Assembly (NCBI GenBank): GCA_021732565.1 | Contig: JAKFUT010000102.1 | Span: 1 to 38,604 of the forward strand | Source of the DNA: Candidatus Obscuribacterales bacterium | GTDB taxonomy: Bacteria > Cyanobacteriota > Vampirovibrionia > Obscuribacterales > Obscuribacteraceae | Reading direction: 5' to 3' | Length of the DNA stretch: 38,604 bases | Shown: in pieces, positions 26,288 to 34,821 of the stretch | Layout of the letters: every line of letters starts with the position of its first letter | How positions within the stretch are numbered: the stretch's first letter is position 1 | The notes under the pieces: generated by a model | The model's database searches: none | Told to the model about the DNA's origin: nothing | Seen by the model: the letters and a program-made list of their open reading frames with translations, nothing else | Program-made: the position numbers and the translations under genes

Positions 26288-26447
26288 TTGGGGCCCTCTG
26301 GTTTTGCCCCCTGCCGAAGAAAGATGATAGCGTTTTCATCAATTAGTGCATTGGTGAAAATACGTAGCCGATGTGAAAGTGTGAAAGAAATGCTTGGAGA
26401 AATCGTTTCTCAATTTGTCTGATTTTCATCGACCACTGAAAACGAAA

Positions 26448-26469
26448 AGCGAGCGCATATGCGCTCGCT
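26448..26469 (-). terminator. Terminator of the thioredoxin-like gene
   Basis: A perfect 22-base palindrome (arms AGCGAGCGCAT / ATGCGCTCGCT), about 80 bases after the thioredoxin-like stop. On the minus strand it is followed by TTTTCGTTTTC, as in intrinsic terminators. Confidence 0.7.
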
Positions 26470-26547
26470 CAGCGAACTACCGTACCGAGGCTGGCGAAGG
26501 TCGGTCGATAATTCCACACTTGTTTTTGTTGTCGCTATATTTGAACT

Positions 26548-27273
26548 TCAGGCAACTGTCCTTGGCGGGCTGTTGTCGGAATGATTGGTCGGTGGTATTG
26601 GTTGGACAGGCGCATCGCTGCGTCCTCTAAAGGCTTCATTCATTTTTTGAATATAGATGCCCTTTTCCCATCGACCTGTTACGCGAGCCCTTTCTTGCAT
26701 TGAAGGTACTTCGAGAATCACCATCGTCGGGAATGAGTCAATTCCCAGCTCAGTCATTTTTTGTTTGACATTACCGAATCGATCATCTTTATCCGGATTA
26801 GCAAAAACGAATATGGCGCGATCTGCAAATCCGTTATTGAATTCCTGGCTGCCTGGCACATCTGAGCTATTGGGATTGCCGGGATCTTTCTTCATGCCCA
26901 GCACTTCTCTTTTGAGCGTAACGCATTTGTCGCACCAGTCGGCGCCAAAAACTAAGACTAATGGCTTGTTCTCTGCCATGGCTCGACGGAAACCGTCTGA
27001 CAGATTGTCTGCCCATTCCACTTTCTTCTCGACTTCGGCCGGGCGATTGGTTGCTTCCATCCGGCTTTCTGTTGGTTGTGTGCTTTCAGCGCCACGGCCG
27101 AACGGGCTGGGAAAACGATTAGTATTGGTATCACTTGCGGTGTTTTTCATTTGATCAGAAGAGGCTACGGCCTCACTAAAAAGAGCCTGGTAAGCAGTTT
27201 CCTGTTCCTCTGAATGCTCGCTTACATCCGAAGAGTGCGGACTAAAATCTAATTCCGGATTTTGTAGAGACAT
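26548..27273 (-). CDS. Cytosolic thioredoxin-like protein with disordered ends
   Basis: A 241-residue protein. Residues 1-85 are acidic and Ser/Thr/Asn-rich, without a signal peptide, so it should stay in the cytosol. Residues ~88-220 form a thioredoxin-like domain with the active site WCDKC (C114, C117) and cis-Pro182 in DSFPTMV. The loop between strand and helix is longer than usual (GMKKDPGNPNSSDVPGSQEF), as in the DUF953/thioredoxin_7-like group. The C-terminal 20 residues are Pro-rich. It probably reduces or transfers disulfides to partners caught by its flexible ends. ATG 27273 has GGGGG nine bases upstream. Confidence 0.85.
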   Translation of the reverse strand: MSLQNPELDFSPHSSDVSEHSEEQETAYQALFSEAVASSDQMKNTASDTNTNRFPSPFGRGAESTQPTESRMEATNRPAEVEKKVEWADNLSDGFRRAMAENKPLVLVFGADWCDKCVTLKREVLGMKKDPGNPNSSDVPGSQEFNNGFADRAIFVFANPDKDDRFGNVKQKMTELGIDSFPTMVILEVPSMQERARVTGRWEKGIYIQKMNEAFRGRSDAPVQPIPPTNHSDNSPPRTVA

Positions 27274-27856
27274 GTGGCGCGCCCCCGAGAGTCTGGTTTC
27301 CCCTGCTGGTTGATCCGATCTTTCAACCTTCCAGTGGTAAATATACGAAGAGATGAAATATTTGACATGTTTGCTTCGGATTTCTTGGCATCATTGGTAA
27401 ATCCTGTCTGCACGGGAATTTTCGGTTTCAATATCGTCTAACGATTGCGACTATTCCAGTTGTCAATATAGCTCTCATGATCGCTGCGCGAGCTAGCGCA
27501 AGCAACGCCAACTCTGCGACAAAATCGCACGCACACGTGCATGAATGTTTTAGAGAGGATCTTCATCAAACCGGTGCTGTTCATCGGGAACACATTGGCA
27601 AGGTGGGATCAGGTTAATACTTCTATGCAGAAGTGACGGGTGATTCGGTGTCAATGCCTAACTCGTGCGCCAACGTTCTTGATAAGTCGCCAGGGAAACA
27701 GAGCAGGGGAGAATGTCAGTGGCAACGGGTTTCACCCTTCATGGCGCATCGCTAAAAGCCCGCAATGCGGTCACATTTCCCTTAAAGCAGGCGTTAGCGG
27801 AATTAACATAACTGGTCAGGTTGGTTATCCTTCAAGCGATTGGGTGGAACCGGCAC
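27274..27856. other. Gap of about 580 bases between divergent genes
   Basis: This region should hold the minus-strand promoter of the thioredoxin-like gene. Small open frames on either strand (for example 27249-27431 minus and 27640-27861 plus) have no ribosome-binding site or protein-like composition. I see no repeat, RNA gene or riboswitch. Confidence 0.35.
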
Positions 27857-27862
27857 TATAAT
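27857..27862 (+). promoter_or_regulatory. -10 element TATAAT before the repeat-protein gene
   Basis: A perfect TATAAT, 32 bases before ATG 27894. No good -35 is present at 17 bases (AAGCGA), so an activator may be needed. It rules out the in-frame upstream start at 27840, which would lie before the promoter. Confidence 0.5.
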
Positions 27863-27893
27863 GCTCACTTATATCTCGGGAGGGACCAGTTTG

Positions 27894-30731
27894 ATGAGAT
27901 CTGCATTGAGGCTGACGTTAACGATTGGAATTGCCACGACACTATCTCTGTCGAGCATTGGCTCCAACTCGCATGCAGCGGACGATGCAAACATCGCCAA
28001 AGAAAACGCCGTAAAGACTGATAAAAACAAAACTAGCGCCGAAACGCCGACTGCTGGAAACGCAACCAATAGTAAAGGGGAAACCGCAAAGACAGGAACG
28101 GAACATAGCGCAAGCAAAGAGGCAGCCGCTAGCTCAGCAGCAGCCAGTAAGAATGAAGCTGCAATTCCACCTGTGGCACCGGCGGTAAAGAAAGAAAGTC
28201 CGTGGGAGAGTGTTAACGAAAGAATGTCGCGCTTTGAGCGACGAATTATTGAAGCTGTGGCGGCCGGACGCCTCGGGTCGGCAGATGCTAAACACTTGCG
28301 TGATGAACTAGATCGCGTTGGCGAGATGGAAGCAGTGTTTCGGGCTTTACCCGTCACCACGGCGCAATGGCACACTACGGCTCTTAACTACGAAATCGAT
28401 CAGCTCACTGATGCGCTTGAGAAAGATATGCATGATCGCGATGTAGCACCGGCGGATCTTACGTTTCTCAAAGACGATGTTCTCAGAAGAATTGATCTGG
28501 GCGCACGCCAGGGACGTCTGACAACGGGAGAAGTTACTGCGCTCAAACAAGAGTTCAACCGAATCTCAGCGCTGGAACACTTGCTTACACGCATGCACGG
28601 TCGGCTCAGTATTGCAGAGAAGCTAGCGCTGGCAATTGACCTGGATTATCTGAATTCATCGGCGCGCAGGCAGATGAGCGAACGCGAAACCAAGCCGTTT
28701 GATGTAGCTGCTGCCACCAGTGTGGTCGAGAAGCGAGCCGAAGAAGCGCTCAAAGAAGGGAACATCTCGGCAGACGTGGCTACTGCAATTAAGGCGCAGC
28801 TGGCTGAGGTTCGTGAGACAGACAAAAAAGAAGGCGAAAAGGGCAAGGAAGACCGAAAGAATATCATTGCCCTTGGCCTCTGGATTGAAGGAATTTCCAA
28901 TCGACTTGACGAGCAAGTTCAAATTACGCGGAAACTACAAGTTGGAATAGAGCAGCGCGCACAAGCGGTGGATGAAAAAATCGCGCAGGGGTTGTTGGAT
29001 GCGCGGTTGACGCCGCTGGAAGCTCTGGAACTGAAGGATGATCTGGACCTTGTTCGTTCTCAATTTGGCAAGCTTAAGCCCGCCGCCGGTGCGCTCAAGG
29101 CTGATGAGGAGTTTGCTTTTAACTTGTCGCTGGCCAGATTGGAAGGATTGATCGATCGGCAGGCTCATGCACCGAGTCTTGTGTGGTCAGGTGCAATACC
29201 ATATCACGCGCATTTAGACACGCGCATAAAAGAGGCCGTTGCGGCAACAAGGCTATCGGCGGAAGACGCTAAAGCACTGGACAGTGCCTCAGATTCGATT
29301 GCCGCAAAAATGCGAGCGGCGGGAGGCCCTGCTCATATCGCCAAGACTGAAGTTGCGCTGGACATTGCCATAGCTCTTCAGCAACTCTCTGCTTCTATTG
29401 ACAAGAACATGAAAGATCGCTCAATGGCACATCCAAACATAGACGCTCTTCAGGGCGCGATAGATAAACGCCTTGGTGATGCGCTGGTGGGGGGGCAACT
29501 TAATTTAGACGAAGGAAAATCGGCTGTTGACGAATTGGCTCAGGTAATCGCTCTGCGCGATAAATTCAAAAACTCCGACGGCGCCATCAATGGTCGTGAG
29601 TTGTGGTCAGTGGCATTTGAACTTCAGCGTACCGCCGCTGAGGTTGAGGAACTGATACATGATCACCCGGCGCTATTCCCCGGAGTCGAAGTGCGCCGGG
29701 CGCAGATAGACGAATTACTATCCGAGGGGCTTTCTTCGGGCCGTCTAACCGAGACAGAGGCGGAGCCGTTCAGAGTTATGCTCAGCCAGAATGAGTTGAT
29801 GGAGAAAGAGTTGCATTCAAAGAGCCCCGGTTATAGTTCTCAGCAAGCAATCGAATTAGTTGGAGGCTTGGAAAGAGCCCATACACGTTTGGAACGGATG
29901 TTGAGAGAGAAGCAAGTTCCGTCATCGGACTTGCTGGCGGAAGAGTCGAGAGTTGAGAGAAAACTTGCTCGGTTCTTCTCTTTAGGCTATCTCACGCCAC
30001 TGGAGGCTGAGACCTTGCGCCGCCAGTTCGGCTCGGTGGTCACATCATTGAAGGCAATGCGTGCAGCTCAAGGGGGGTTGAGTTACGGTGAGCGATTGGC
30101 GTTTCTATACGGATTCGAACGAATCGCTACTGCCGCCGAACGCAACGCACGATTGGCGCCCCTCCCTTTGCCTAATGTGGCAACGAGATACGATGATGTG
30201 GAACAGAAGATAGCAAATGCGCTGGCGCTGGGGCGCTTGCCAGTGCAAGAAGCGCTTGATCTGAAAGGGTTAGTTGAGGAGCTGCAGAAATCGAGCACAC
30301 GGGCTCAAAACACCGGTGGTGGAATGAGCTACCCCGAAGCCCTGGTGGCGGTGATTGACATTGAGAGGCTTTCGAAGCGAGTGGACGATCGAATCAAGGC
30401 GGTGCCCAATCCGTTTCCCGATATTGATAGCCGGCAAGCACAGATAGACAAACGCATACAACAAGCCAAAGCCGAGGGCAAACTAAATGCAGCGCAAGTT
30501 CTTGCCCTGAAAGCTGAATTAGATCGTGTAGCGGAAGGCGAAGTAGCTTTTCGCATGTCGGATGAGTCACTCAATTTTGTTGAGGCCATTAATTTGGTGC
30601 AGGATCTCGAGCGCTTAAACAAGCGACTTGATCAAATGCTGCAAACGCCGAAAGCAGGTGTTCCTCCGACAAAAAACGGCGATGCGAACAAGTCGGCGCG
30701 AACAACGCCTAAGGCTAAGAAAAATCTGTAG
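27894..30731 (+). CDS. Secreted protein of ten 82-residue helical repeats
   Basis: A 945-residue protein: signal peptide (cleavage near SNSHA, about 28), a disordered Ala/Lys/Thr linker (30-103), then ten helical repeats to about 918 and a basic tail. A conserved Leu in the G-R-L turn falls at residues 127, 209, 291, 372, 454, 536, 618, 700, 782 and 864, so the spacing is 82 in eight of nine steps and 81 once. The repeat reads ID.RI..A...GRLT..EA..LK.ELDRV...E..FR...G.LS..EAL.L..DLERL..RLD..L. Proteobacterial secreted proteins of the RQ...RI..G..SGxLT..E type have a similar unit, which suggests kinship. ATG 27894 has GGGAGGG eight bases upstream. No enzyme domain; likely a long extracytoplasmic rod or scaffold. 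Related units elsewhere are unknown to me. Confidence 0.85.
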   Translation: MRSALRLTLTIGIATTLSLSSIGSNSHAADDANIAKENAVKTDKNKTSAETPTAGNATNSKGETAKTGTEHSASKEAAASSAAASKNEAAIPPVAPAVKKESPWESVNERMSRFERRIIEAVAAGRLGSADAKHLRDELDRVGEMEAVFRALPVTTAQWHTTALNYEIDQLTDALEKDMHDRDVAPADLTFLKDDVLRRIDLGARQGRLTTGEVTALKQEFNRISALEHLLTRMHGRLSIAEKLALAIDLDYLNSSARRQMSERETKPFDVAAATSVVEKRAEEALKEGNISADVATAIKAQLAEVRETDKKEGEKGKEDRKNIIALGLWIEGISNRLDEQVQITRKLQVGIEQRAQAVDEKIAQGLLDARLTPLEALELKDDLDLVRSQFGKLKPAAGALKADEEFAFNLSLARLEGLIDRQAHAPSLVWSGAIPYHAHLDTRIKEAVAATRLSAEDAKALDSASDSIAAKMRAAGGPAHIAKTEVALDIAIALQQLSASIDKNMKDRSMAHPNIDALQGAIDKRLGDALVGGQLNLDEGKSAVDELAQVIALRDKFKNSDGAINGRELWSVAFELQRTAAEVEELIHDHPALFPGVEVRRAQIDELLSEGLSSGRLTETEAEPFRVMLSQNELMEKELHSKSPGYSSQQAIELVGGLERAHTRLERMLREKQVPSSDLLAEESRVERKLARFFSLGYLTPLEAETLRRQFGSVVTSLKAMRAAQGGLSYGERLAFLYGFERIATAAERNARLAPLPLPNVATRYDDVEQKIANALALGRLPVQEALDLKGLVEELQKSSTRAQNTGGGMSYPEALVAVIDIERLSKRVDDRIKAVPNPFPDIDSRQAQIDKRIQQAKAEGKLNAAQVLALKAELDRVAEGEVAFRMSDESLNFVEAINLVQDLERLNKRLDQMLQTPKAGVPPTKNGDANKSARTTPKAKKNL

Positions 30732-30781
30732 TTTGAACGGTGCAGTTGCAGTATGCCGGTAAAGGCTTCTGGCGGGGTTGG

Positions 30782-31105
30782 CTAAAGCTCAACCTCGTCA
30801 TCTTGATCAATCGGGTTGGTGTGGACATCGAACTCTGCGGGCGGAGGAAGTAACGCCGGATTCTCACTTTCTGCCAGCAGGACCAACTGAGACGCAGACA
30901 ATTCCAGCGCCACCGCAAGACGACTCAACGTCTTGAGGGTCGGATTTCTGGCACCACGTTCGATATCGCTTATGTATGTTCTGTGCAATCCCGAGCGCTC
31001 AGCCAACTGTTCTTGAGAGATGCCCAACAATGTTCTTCGCCCGTGTACAGCCTCACAAACAGCTACCAGGAACGGATCTTTCTTAGTTTTCTTACCGCGG
31101 GTCAC
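30782..31105 (-). CDS. XRE-family transcriptional regulator
   Basis: A 107-residue DNA-binding protein with a Cro/C1-type helix-turn-helix at about 17-70 (GISQEQLAERSGLHRTYISD, then IERGARNPTLKTL). The C-terminal 30 residues are acidic and Pro-rich, with no ligand domain. The start is a GTG at 31103-31105. A promoter with inverted GTAC repeats lies 36-75 bases upstream, so autoregulation is likely. It follows the acyl-CoA ligase by 120 bases in the same direction, but has its own promoter, so it need not control that gene. No toxin or phage gene is adjacent. Confidence 0.9.
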   Translation of the reverse strand: MTRGKKTKKDPFLVAVCEAVHGRRTLLGISQEQLAERSGLHRTYISDIERGARNPTLKTLSRLAVALELSASQLVLLAESENPALLPPPAEFDVHTNPIDQDDEVEL

Positions 31106-31140
31106 CGGAACATGCCACCAAATCTTACCTACTGGAATGG

Positions 31141-31179
31141 TTTGTACCAGTCCAGTAGTACGATGGTCAACAGTACAAA
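31141..31179 (-). promoter_or_regulatory. Promoter with operator-like inverted repeat for the XRE gene
   Basis: On the minus strand, TTGACC (complement of 31165-31170) and TACAAA (complement of 31141-31146) are 18 bases apart. The inverted repeat TTTGTAC (31141-31147) / GTACAAA (31173-31179), with a further GTAC at 31158-31161, overlaps both elements. The product of the gene downstream is an HTH protein, so this looks like a self-repression site. Confidence 0.5.
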
Positions 31180-31224
31180 AGTGACGAGGCGATTCAAGGC
31201 GGCTGTAGGCGTTGCAGGGCGCCG

Positions 31225-32814
31225 CTAATTGACTTGCTTAACGCAACCCGCCCAGTGCTTCTCGCGCAAGCCCTTCTTGTATATCTTTCCCGAGCCTGTT
31301 TTGGGCAACTCGCCATAGAACTCGATGGCTTGAGGCGCCTTGTAATGGGCCAGTCGCTCTCTGACAAAATCGATGATATCGCGCTCGGTCACTGCTTCAA
31401 ATCCAATGCGCTTAACGACTGCAGCCTGCACTGCCTCTCCCCAGCGCTCGTCCGGAACACTGAAGACCGCGCATTCTCTTACGCAAGGGTGCTCATACAA
31501 CACATACTCCACTTCTGTGGAATAGACGTTCTCTCCACCGCTGATGATCATATCTTTCTTGCGGTCCACAATATTGATGGAGCCATGTTCATCCATAACT
31601 GCCAGATCGCCAGTATAAATCCACCCGTTGCGAATGGTTTCAGCAGTGGCTTGCGGTTGCTTCCAATATCCGGCGGTGATGGTTGGTCCTCTTGCGATAA
31701 TCTCACCCACCTCAACGTTATTGCAAGCGACGTCCGCGCCATCGGGTCTGACAACGCGCACTTCAGCACCAATATAAGGGCGCCCGGTTCTGCTTCTGCA
31801 GTCTATTGCTTCATGCTCGTCTGTATTTCTTTGATTAAAACTAGGAACGCTAAGGGTAAGAAACGGGCTTGTCTCCGTCATTCCATAAAGCTGAATATAT
31901 TCACACCCGAACACGTTTACTGTTTTCTTAACAGTTTCAGGTGCGATGGGCGCACCGCCGGTAAGAATCAACCGCAGTGACTTGTAAGAGAATTCGGAAA
32001 GTCGCGCGTCGAAAAGCAGTGCATTCAACATTGTGGGTACAAGAACTGTAGTTGTCACCGCTTCCTGTTCGATCAACTGAAGAACTGCTGTGGACTGGAA
32101 CTGCGGAACGAATACGTGCTTGGCACCAACCCAGGTCATTGCGAAAATTGACCAGGCATCAGCTAGATGGAATAGCGGCGCCGCGTGAATCCATGTGTCC
32201 GTGTCGCTCAAGTGCAACTCAGCAATCGCGCCAAGAGCATTAAATGCTACGTTTCCGTGACTGAGCATTACACCTTTGGGACGGCCGGTGGTGCCACTTG
32301 TGTAATAAAGATGTGCAAGGTCGTCTGCTTTCATCCAGGGAAGGTTCTCCGGAAAAACGCCACTTCCCGTGGAAGCTAATGTTTCGTAGTCCAGATCGCC
32401 GGGTTTCTTGCAATTATCTTGCGCGTCGTCCATCCAAACGACGTGTTTCAATTTGTGAGATCCGGCCAGATACTCACTCACCACCGATCCCATGCCCGCG
32501 TGCGCTATGAGCACTTCGGCATCGGCATCAGCCAGAATCGATTCGATTTCCGCCACAGATAAACGATAATTCAGGGGAACCAGGACAATTCCTGAAATTG
32601 CGCAGGCGTAATAGACTTCCATGTACTGGTGCCCGTTGCAGCTCCAAATGGCCGCCACCGAGCCCTTTTTCAATCCAAGCTCATCAAGCGCTCGGGCCAG
32701 ATTCGCGACGCGTTGCCCGAACTGCTTGTAGGTAAAGCGTTTTGACCCATCGACTAAAGCTTCGCGATCAGGCCAGACAGACAGAGCTTTGGTTAGGGAA
32801 AGCCAGAGATTCAT
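31225..32814 (-). CDS. Acyl-CoA synthetase (AMP-forming fatty acid-CoA ligase)
   Basis: A 529-residue ANL-superfamily adenylating enzyme of normal length. It activates a carboxylic acid with ATP to an acyl-AMP and then a CoA thioester. Motifs in order: phosphate loop YTSGTTGRPKG (171-181), YGMTE (310-314), TGD (401-403), the hinge DRKKDMIISGGENVYSTEVE (417-436), and the catalytic lysine K510 in PKTGSGKIYKK. The acid substrate is not evident, so no symbol is given. The start ATG 32814 (MNLWLSLTKA) has AAGGA about ten bases upstream; an in-frame upstream ATG at 32892 would run into the divergent gene. The divergent secreted protein starts 57 bases away, so the two probably share a control region. 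Confidence 0.93.
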   Translation of the reverse strand: MNLWLSLTKALSVWPDREALVDGSKRFTYKQFGQRVANLARALDELGLKKGSVAAIWSCNGHQYMEVYYACAISGIVLVPLNYRLSVAEIESILADADAEVLIAHAGMGSVVSEYLAGSHKLKHVVWMDDAQDNCKKPGDLDYETLASTGSGVFPENLPWMKADDLAHLYYTSGTTGRPKGVMLSHGNVAFNALGAIAELHLSDTDTWIHAAPLFHLADAWSIFAMTWVGAKHVFVPQFQSTAVLQLIEQEAVTTTVLVPTMLNALLFDARLSEFSYKSLRLILTGGAPIAPETVKKTVNVFGCEYIQLYGMTETSPFLTLSVPSFNQRNTDEHEAIDCRSRTGRPYIGAEVRVVRPDGADVACNNVEVGEIIARGPTITAGYWKQPQATAETIRNGWIYTGDLAVMDEHGSINIVDRKKDMIISGGENVYSTEVEYVLYEHPCVRECAVFSVPDERWGEAVQAAVVKRIGFEAVTERDIIDFVRERLAHYKAPQAIEFYGELPKTGSGKIYKKGLREKHWAGCVKQVN

Positions 32815-32870
32815 TATCTTGATATCCTTGGGAGTTGGAGTTGTCGGAATTAGGCTGCTATTGTAATGGC

Positions 32871-34073
32871 ATGCGAATCCGAATTCCTTCAATGTGGCTA
32901 AGATCTACATTACGCTTATCCGCGCTTATATGCAGCTCATTTGCGCTACTCGGTTCACTGTGCCCCGGCACTGCCGAAGCCAAATTTGCCAGCCGTCCTA
33001 CCCGGCAAGTGCCGATTGTGCGCTTGTTGAAAAACCTCGAGTTACAGCGAACCGAATGCGGTTTGAGCACCACGGATCGAGCTCTGGTAGAGTTTAAAAT
33101 CGGGCGGCTGCACGCCATGGCGTATGCATTGAAAACAGAACAGGCTGCCACTGATGCGCAGGCTTACCCTGGTTCGCGCTTTGAGCTTCCCGACTTCGGA
33201 AACACGCCGGATCACATGCAATTTCAAGTGAGTGCCACCAAAGATCCGAAGAAGCAAGCCTCTGCCATTACCCATCTAAAACTAGCAATTGCTCATCTAG
33301 AGAAATCGACAGCAATAGATCCGGAATTTTTGCCGGCATGCCTGGGACTCGCCTGGTGTCTCGATCAAAGTGGACAGAAGGATAAAGCCCTTGCAGTCTA
33401 TCGTCGAGTATTCAAAGATGCCTTTGCCGGAGAACGGGCAAGCAGTGGCGGCATGTACAACTGGTCGATCGCGGGTGAAACGGCTGAATATCTTCGTAAG
33501 TTATTAGATCCGGCAAAAGACGGCAAAGAACTCGCCGACCTCAAAGCTAAAGTCGGCGAGCTGGAGAAGCTACCGCGATACATCACACCAGTGGTAATAC
33601 CGCTGCAAGACAACTTGACTGGAGACCAGATCATGAGTGTCAAACCGGTTTCCTTTGATCTAGATGGATTAGGCAAGCGTCGCTACTCCGGTTGGATATC
33701 ACCATCGTCGGGTTGGCTGGTGTTCGACTCTGAAGGCACAGGTAAGATCGACTCCGGCTTGCAGCTCATAGGCAGTGTCAGCTTCTGGTTGTTCTGGCGA
33801 AACGGGTATGAGGTGCTCAGGGCACTCGATGATGATCGTGATGGTCTTCTCACTGGCGGTGAACTAGATAAACTTGCCGTGTGGCAAGATGGAAACACGA
33901 ACGGGTTGAGCGAACCGGGCGAAGTGCGTTCGTTGGCCCACTGGGGAATCGATGCAATATCAACCAGGGGTAAGCACGAGACGTCCGACAGACTTATCAG
34001 CCCGAAAGGAATGAGAATGACTTCGGGGAACTGGCGCCCGACATGGGATGTGACACTGTATCCGGTGCCGTGA
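32871..34073 (+). CDS. Secreted protein with TPR-like and calcium-loop domains
   Basis: A 400-residue protein. A signal peptide covers 1-37 (hydrophobic LSALICSSFALLG, cleavage after AEA). Residues ~130-182 form a TPR-like helix pair (HLEKSTAIDPEFLPA, GQKDKALAVYRRV). Residues ~258-365 are a module of the haemolysin-neighbour type: FDLDGLG, GWLVFDSEGTGKIDSG, then two EF-hand-like loops DDDRDGLLTGGEL (320-332) and DGNTNGLSEPGEV (340-352), and HWGIDAIS. Such Asp/Asn/Gly loops bind Ca2+, so the protein probably folds outside the cell where calcium is high. ATG 32871 fits the signal peptide but has no clear ribosome-binding site; ATG 32892 is an alternative. It is divergent from the acyl-CoA ligase. 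Confidence 0.8.
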   Translation: MRIRIPSMWLRSTLRLSALICSSFALLGSLCPGTAEAKFASRPTRQVPIVRLLKNLELQRTECGLSTTDRALVEFKIGRLHAMAYALKTEQAATDAQAYPGSRFELPDFGNTPDHMQFQVSATKDPKKQASAITHLKLAIAHLEKSTAIDPEFLPACLGLAWCLDQSGQKDKALAVYRRVFKDAFAGERASSGGMYNWSIAGETAEYLRKLLDPAKDGKELADLKAKVGELEKLPRYITPVVIPLQDNLTGDQIMSVKPVSFDLDGLGKRRYSGWISPSSGWLVFDSEGTGKIDSGLQLIGSVSFWLFWRNGYEVLRALDDDRDGLLTGGELDKLAVWQDGNTNGLSEPGEVRSLAHWGIDAISTRGKHETSDRLISPKGMRMTSGNWRPTWDVTLYPVP

Positions 34074-34087
34074 AATCATCGCACCGG
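34062..34087 (+). terminator. Hairpin at the end of the calcium-loop gene
   Basis: Seven-base stem CCGGTGC / GCACCGG with a 12-base loop that contains the stop codon. No T-run follows, so it may be an mRNA 3' hairpin rather than a true terminator. Confidence 0.3.
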
Positions 34088-34350
34088 CGCGTTGCAAAAT
34101 CCGAGCTCATAGCGAAAAGCGCAAGTTGTGAAACGAAAAATTTGGCAGTAATAGCGGCCTTATCGTAATTTTATGGTCACCGCTACAGCTTGAAGTATTA
34201 AATAGTTATCGTACCACTGTCGTAAGCATAATTCGGGGCGCGCAAGGGTATCACTCAGGTAGTCCAACTCTGCCCGGTCTGAGACATCTTGCCGTTTCTC
34301 CAGCGTATATGGAATGCCCGGGGCTTCATTTATTGCCGTGGGAAGATACG

Positions 34351-34821
34351 ATGAGATTGTCATCCACTACGGTGATTATGCAGCCTCTAGATACAACGAA
34401 AGATGTTAGCCCCTGGCCATCAACTCGCGGCTGCCAACTGATAGCCATCTATTTTCTGGTGGAGGCACTAGCCACCATAGCCTGGTGGATTGGTATCCTC
34501 AATGTGGATTCCTTTCGCCGGATATTTTTTGCAGAAAGCATCCCCGTTGTTACACTGTATTCACTGCTGGCCGGTGATGTTTGCTTCTATGTGATTGGTA
34601 GTTTGATCTGTGCCTGGTCCTACGCACGTTCATTCTCCTGGTCAAGAGATGCGCTTTGTATATTTGCGGGAGCGACAGGGTATGCCACCGCATTCAGTAT
34701 CATGCAAGGTTTTCTCACCGGCAGTGGCCAAATCGGCGTGTATCTTATGATACTTTCATTTGCGTTCCCCTGCTTGTTGCTCGCGAGCTACTGGCCGGCG
34801 ACGAGAGCGATGAAGAAATGA
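34351..34821 (+). CDS. Four-helix membrane protein coupled to a methyltransferase gene
   Basis: A 156-residue integral membrane protein with about four transmembrane helices (for example LIAIYFLVEALATIAWWIGI and VCFYVIGSLICAW). ATG 34351 has GGGA seven bases upstream; earlier in-frame starts have none. Its stop overlaps the start of the ICMT-like gene in an ATGA junction, so the two are made together and may form a complex. No family recognised. Confidence 0.75.
   Translation: MRLSSTTVIMQPLDTTKDVSPWPSTRGCQLIAIYFLVEALATIAWWIGILNVDSFRRIFFAESIPVVTLYSLLAGDVCFYVIGSLICAWSYARSFSWSRDALCIFAGATGYATAFSIMQGFLTGSGQIGVYLMILSFAFPCLLLASYWPATRAMKK

Noticed and set aside
34656..34817. Upstream extension of the ICMT-like frame
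   Set aside because: It lies inside the preceding membrane-protein gene in another frame, while the ATGA junction at 34818 gives a natural start.
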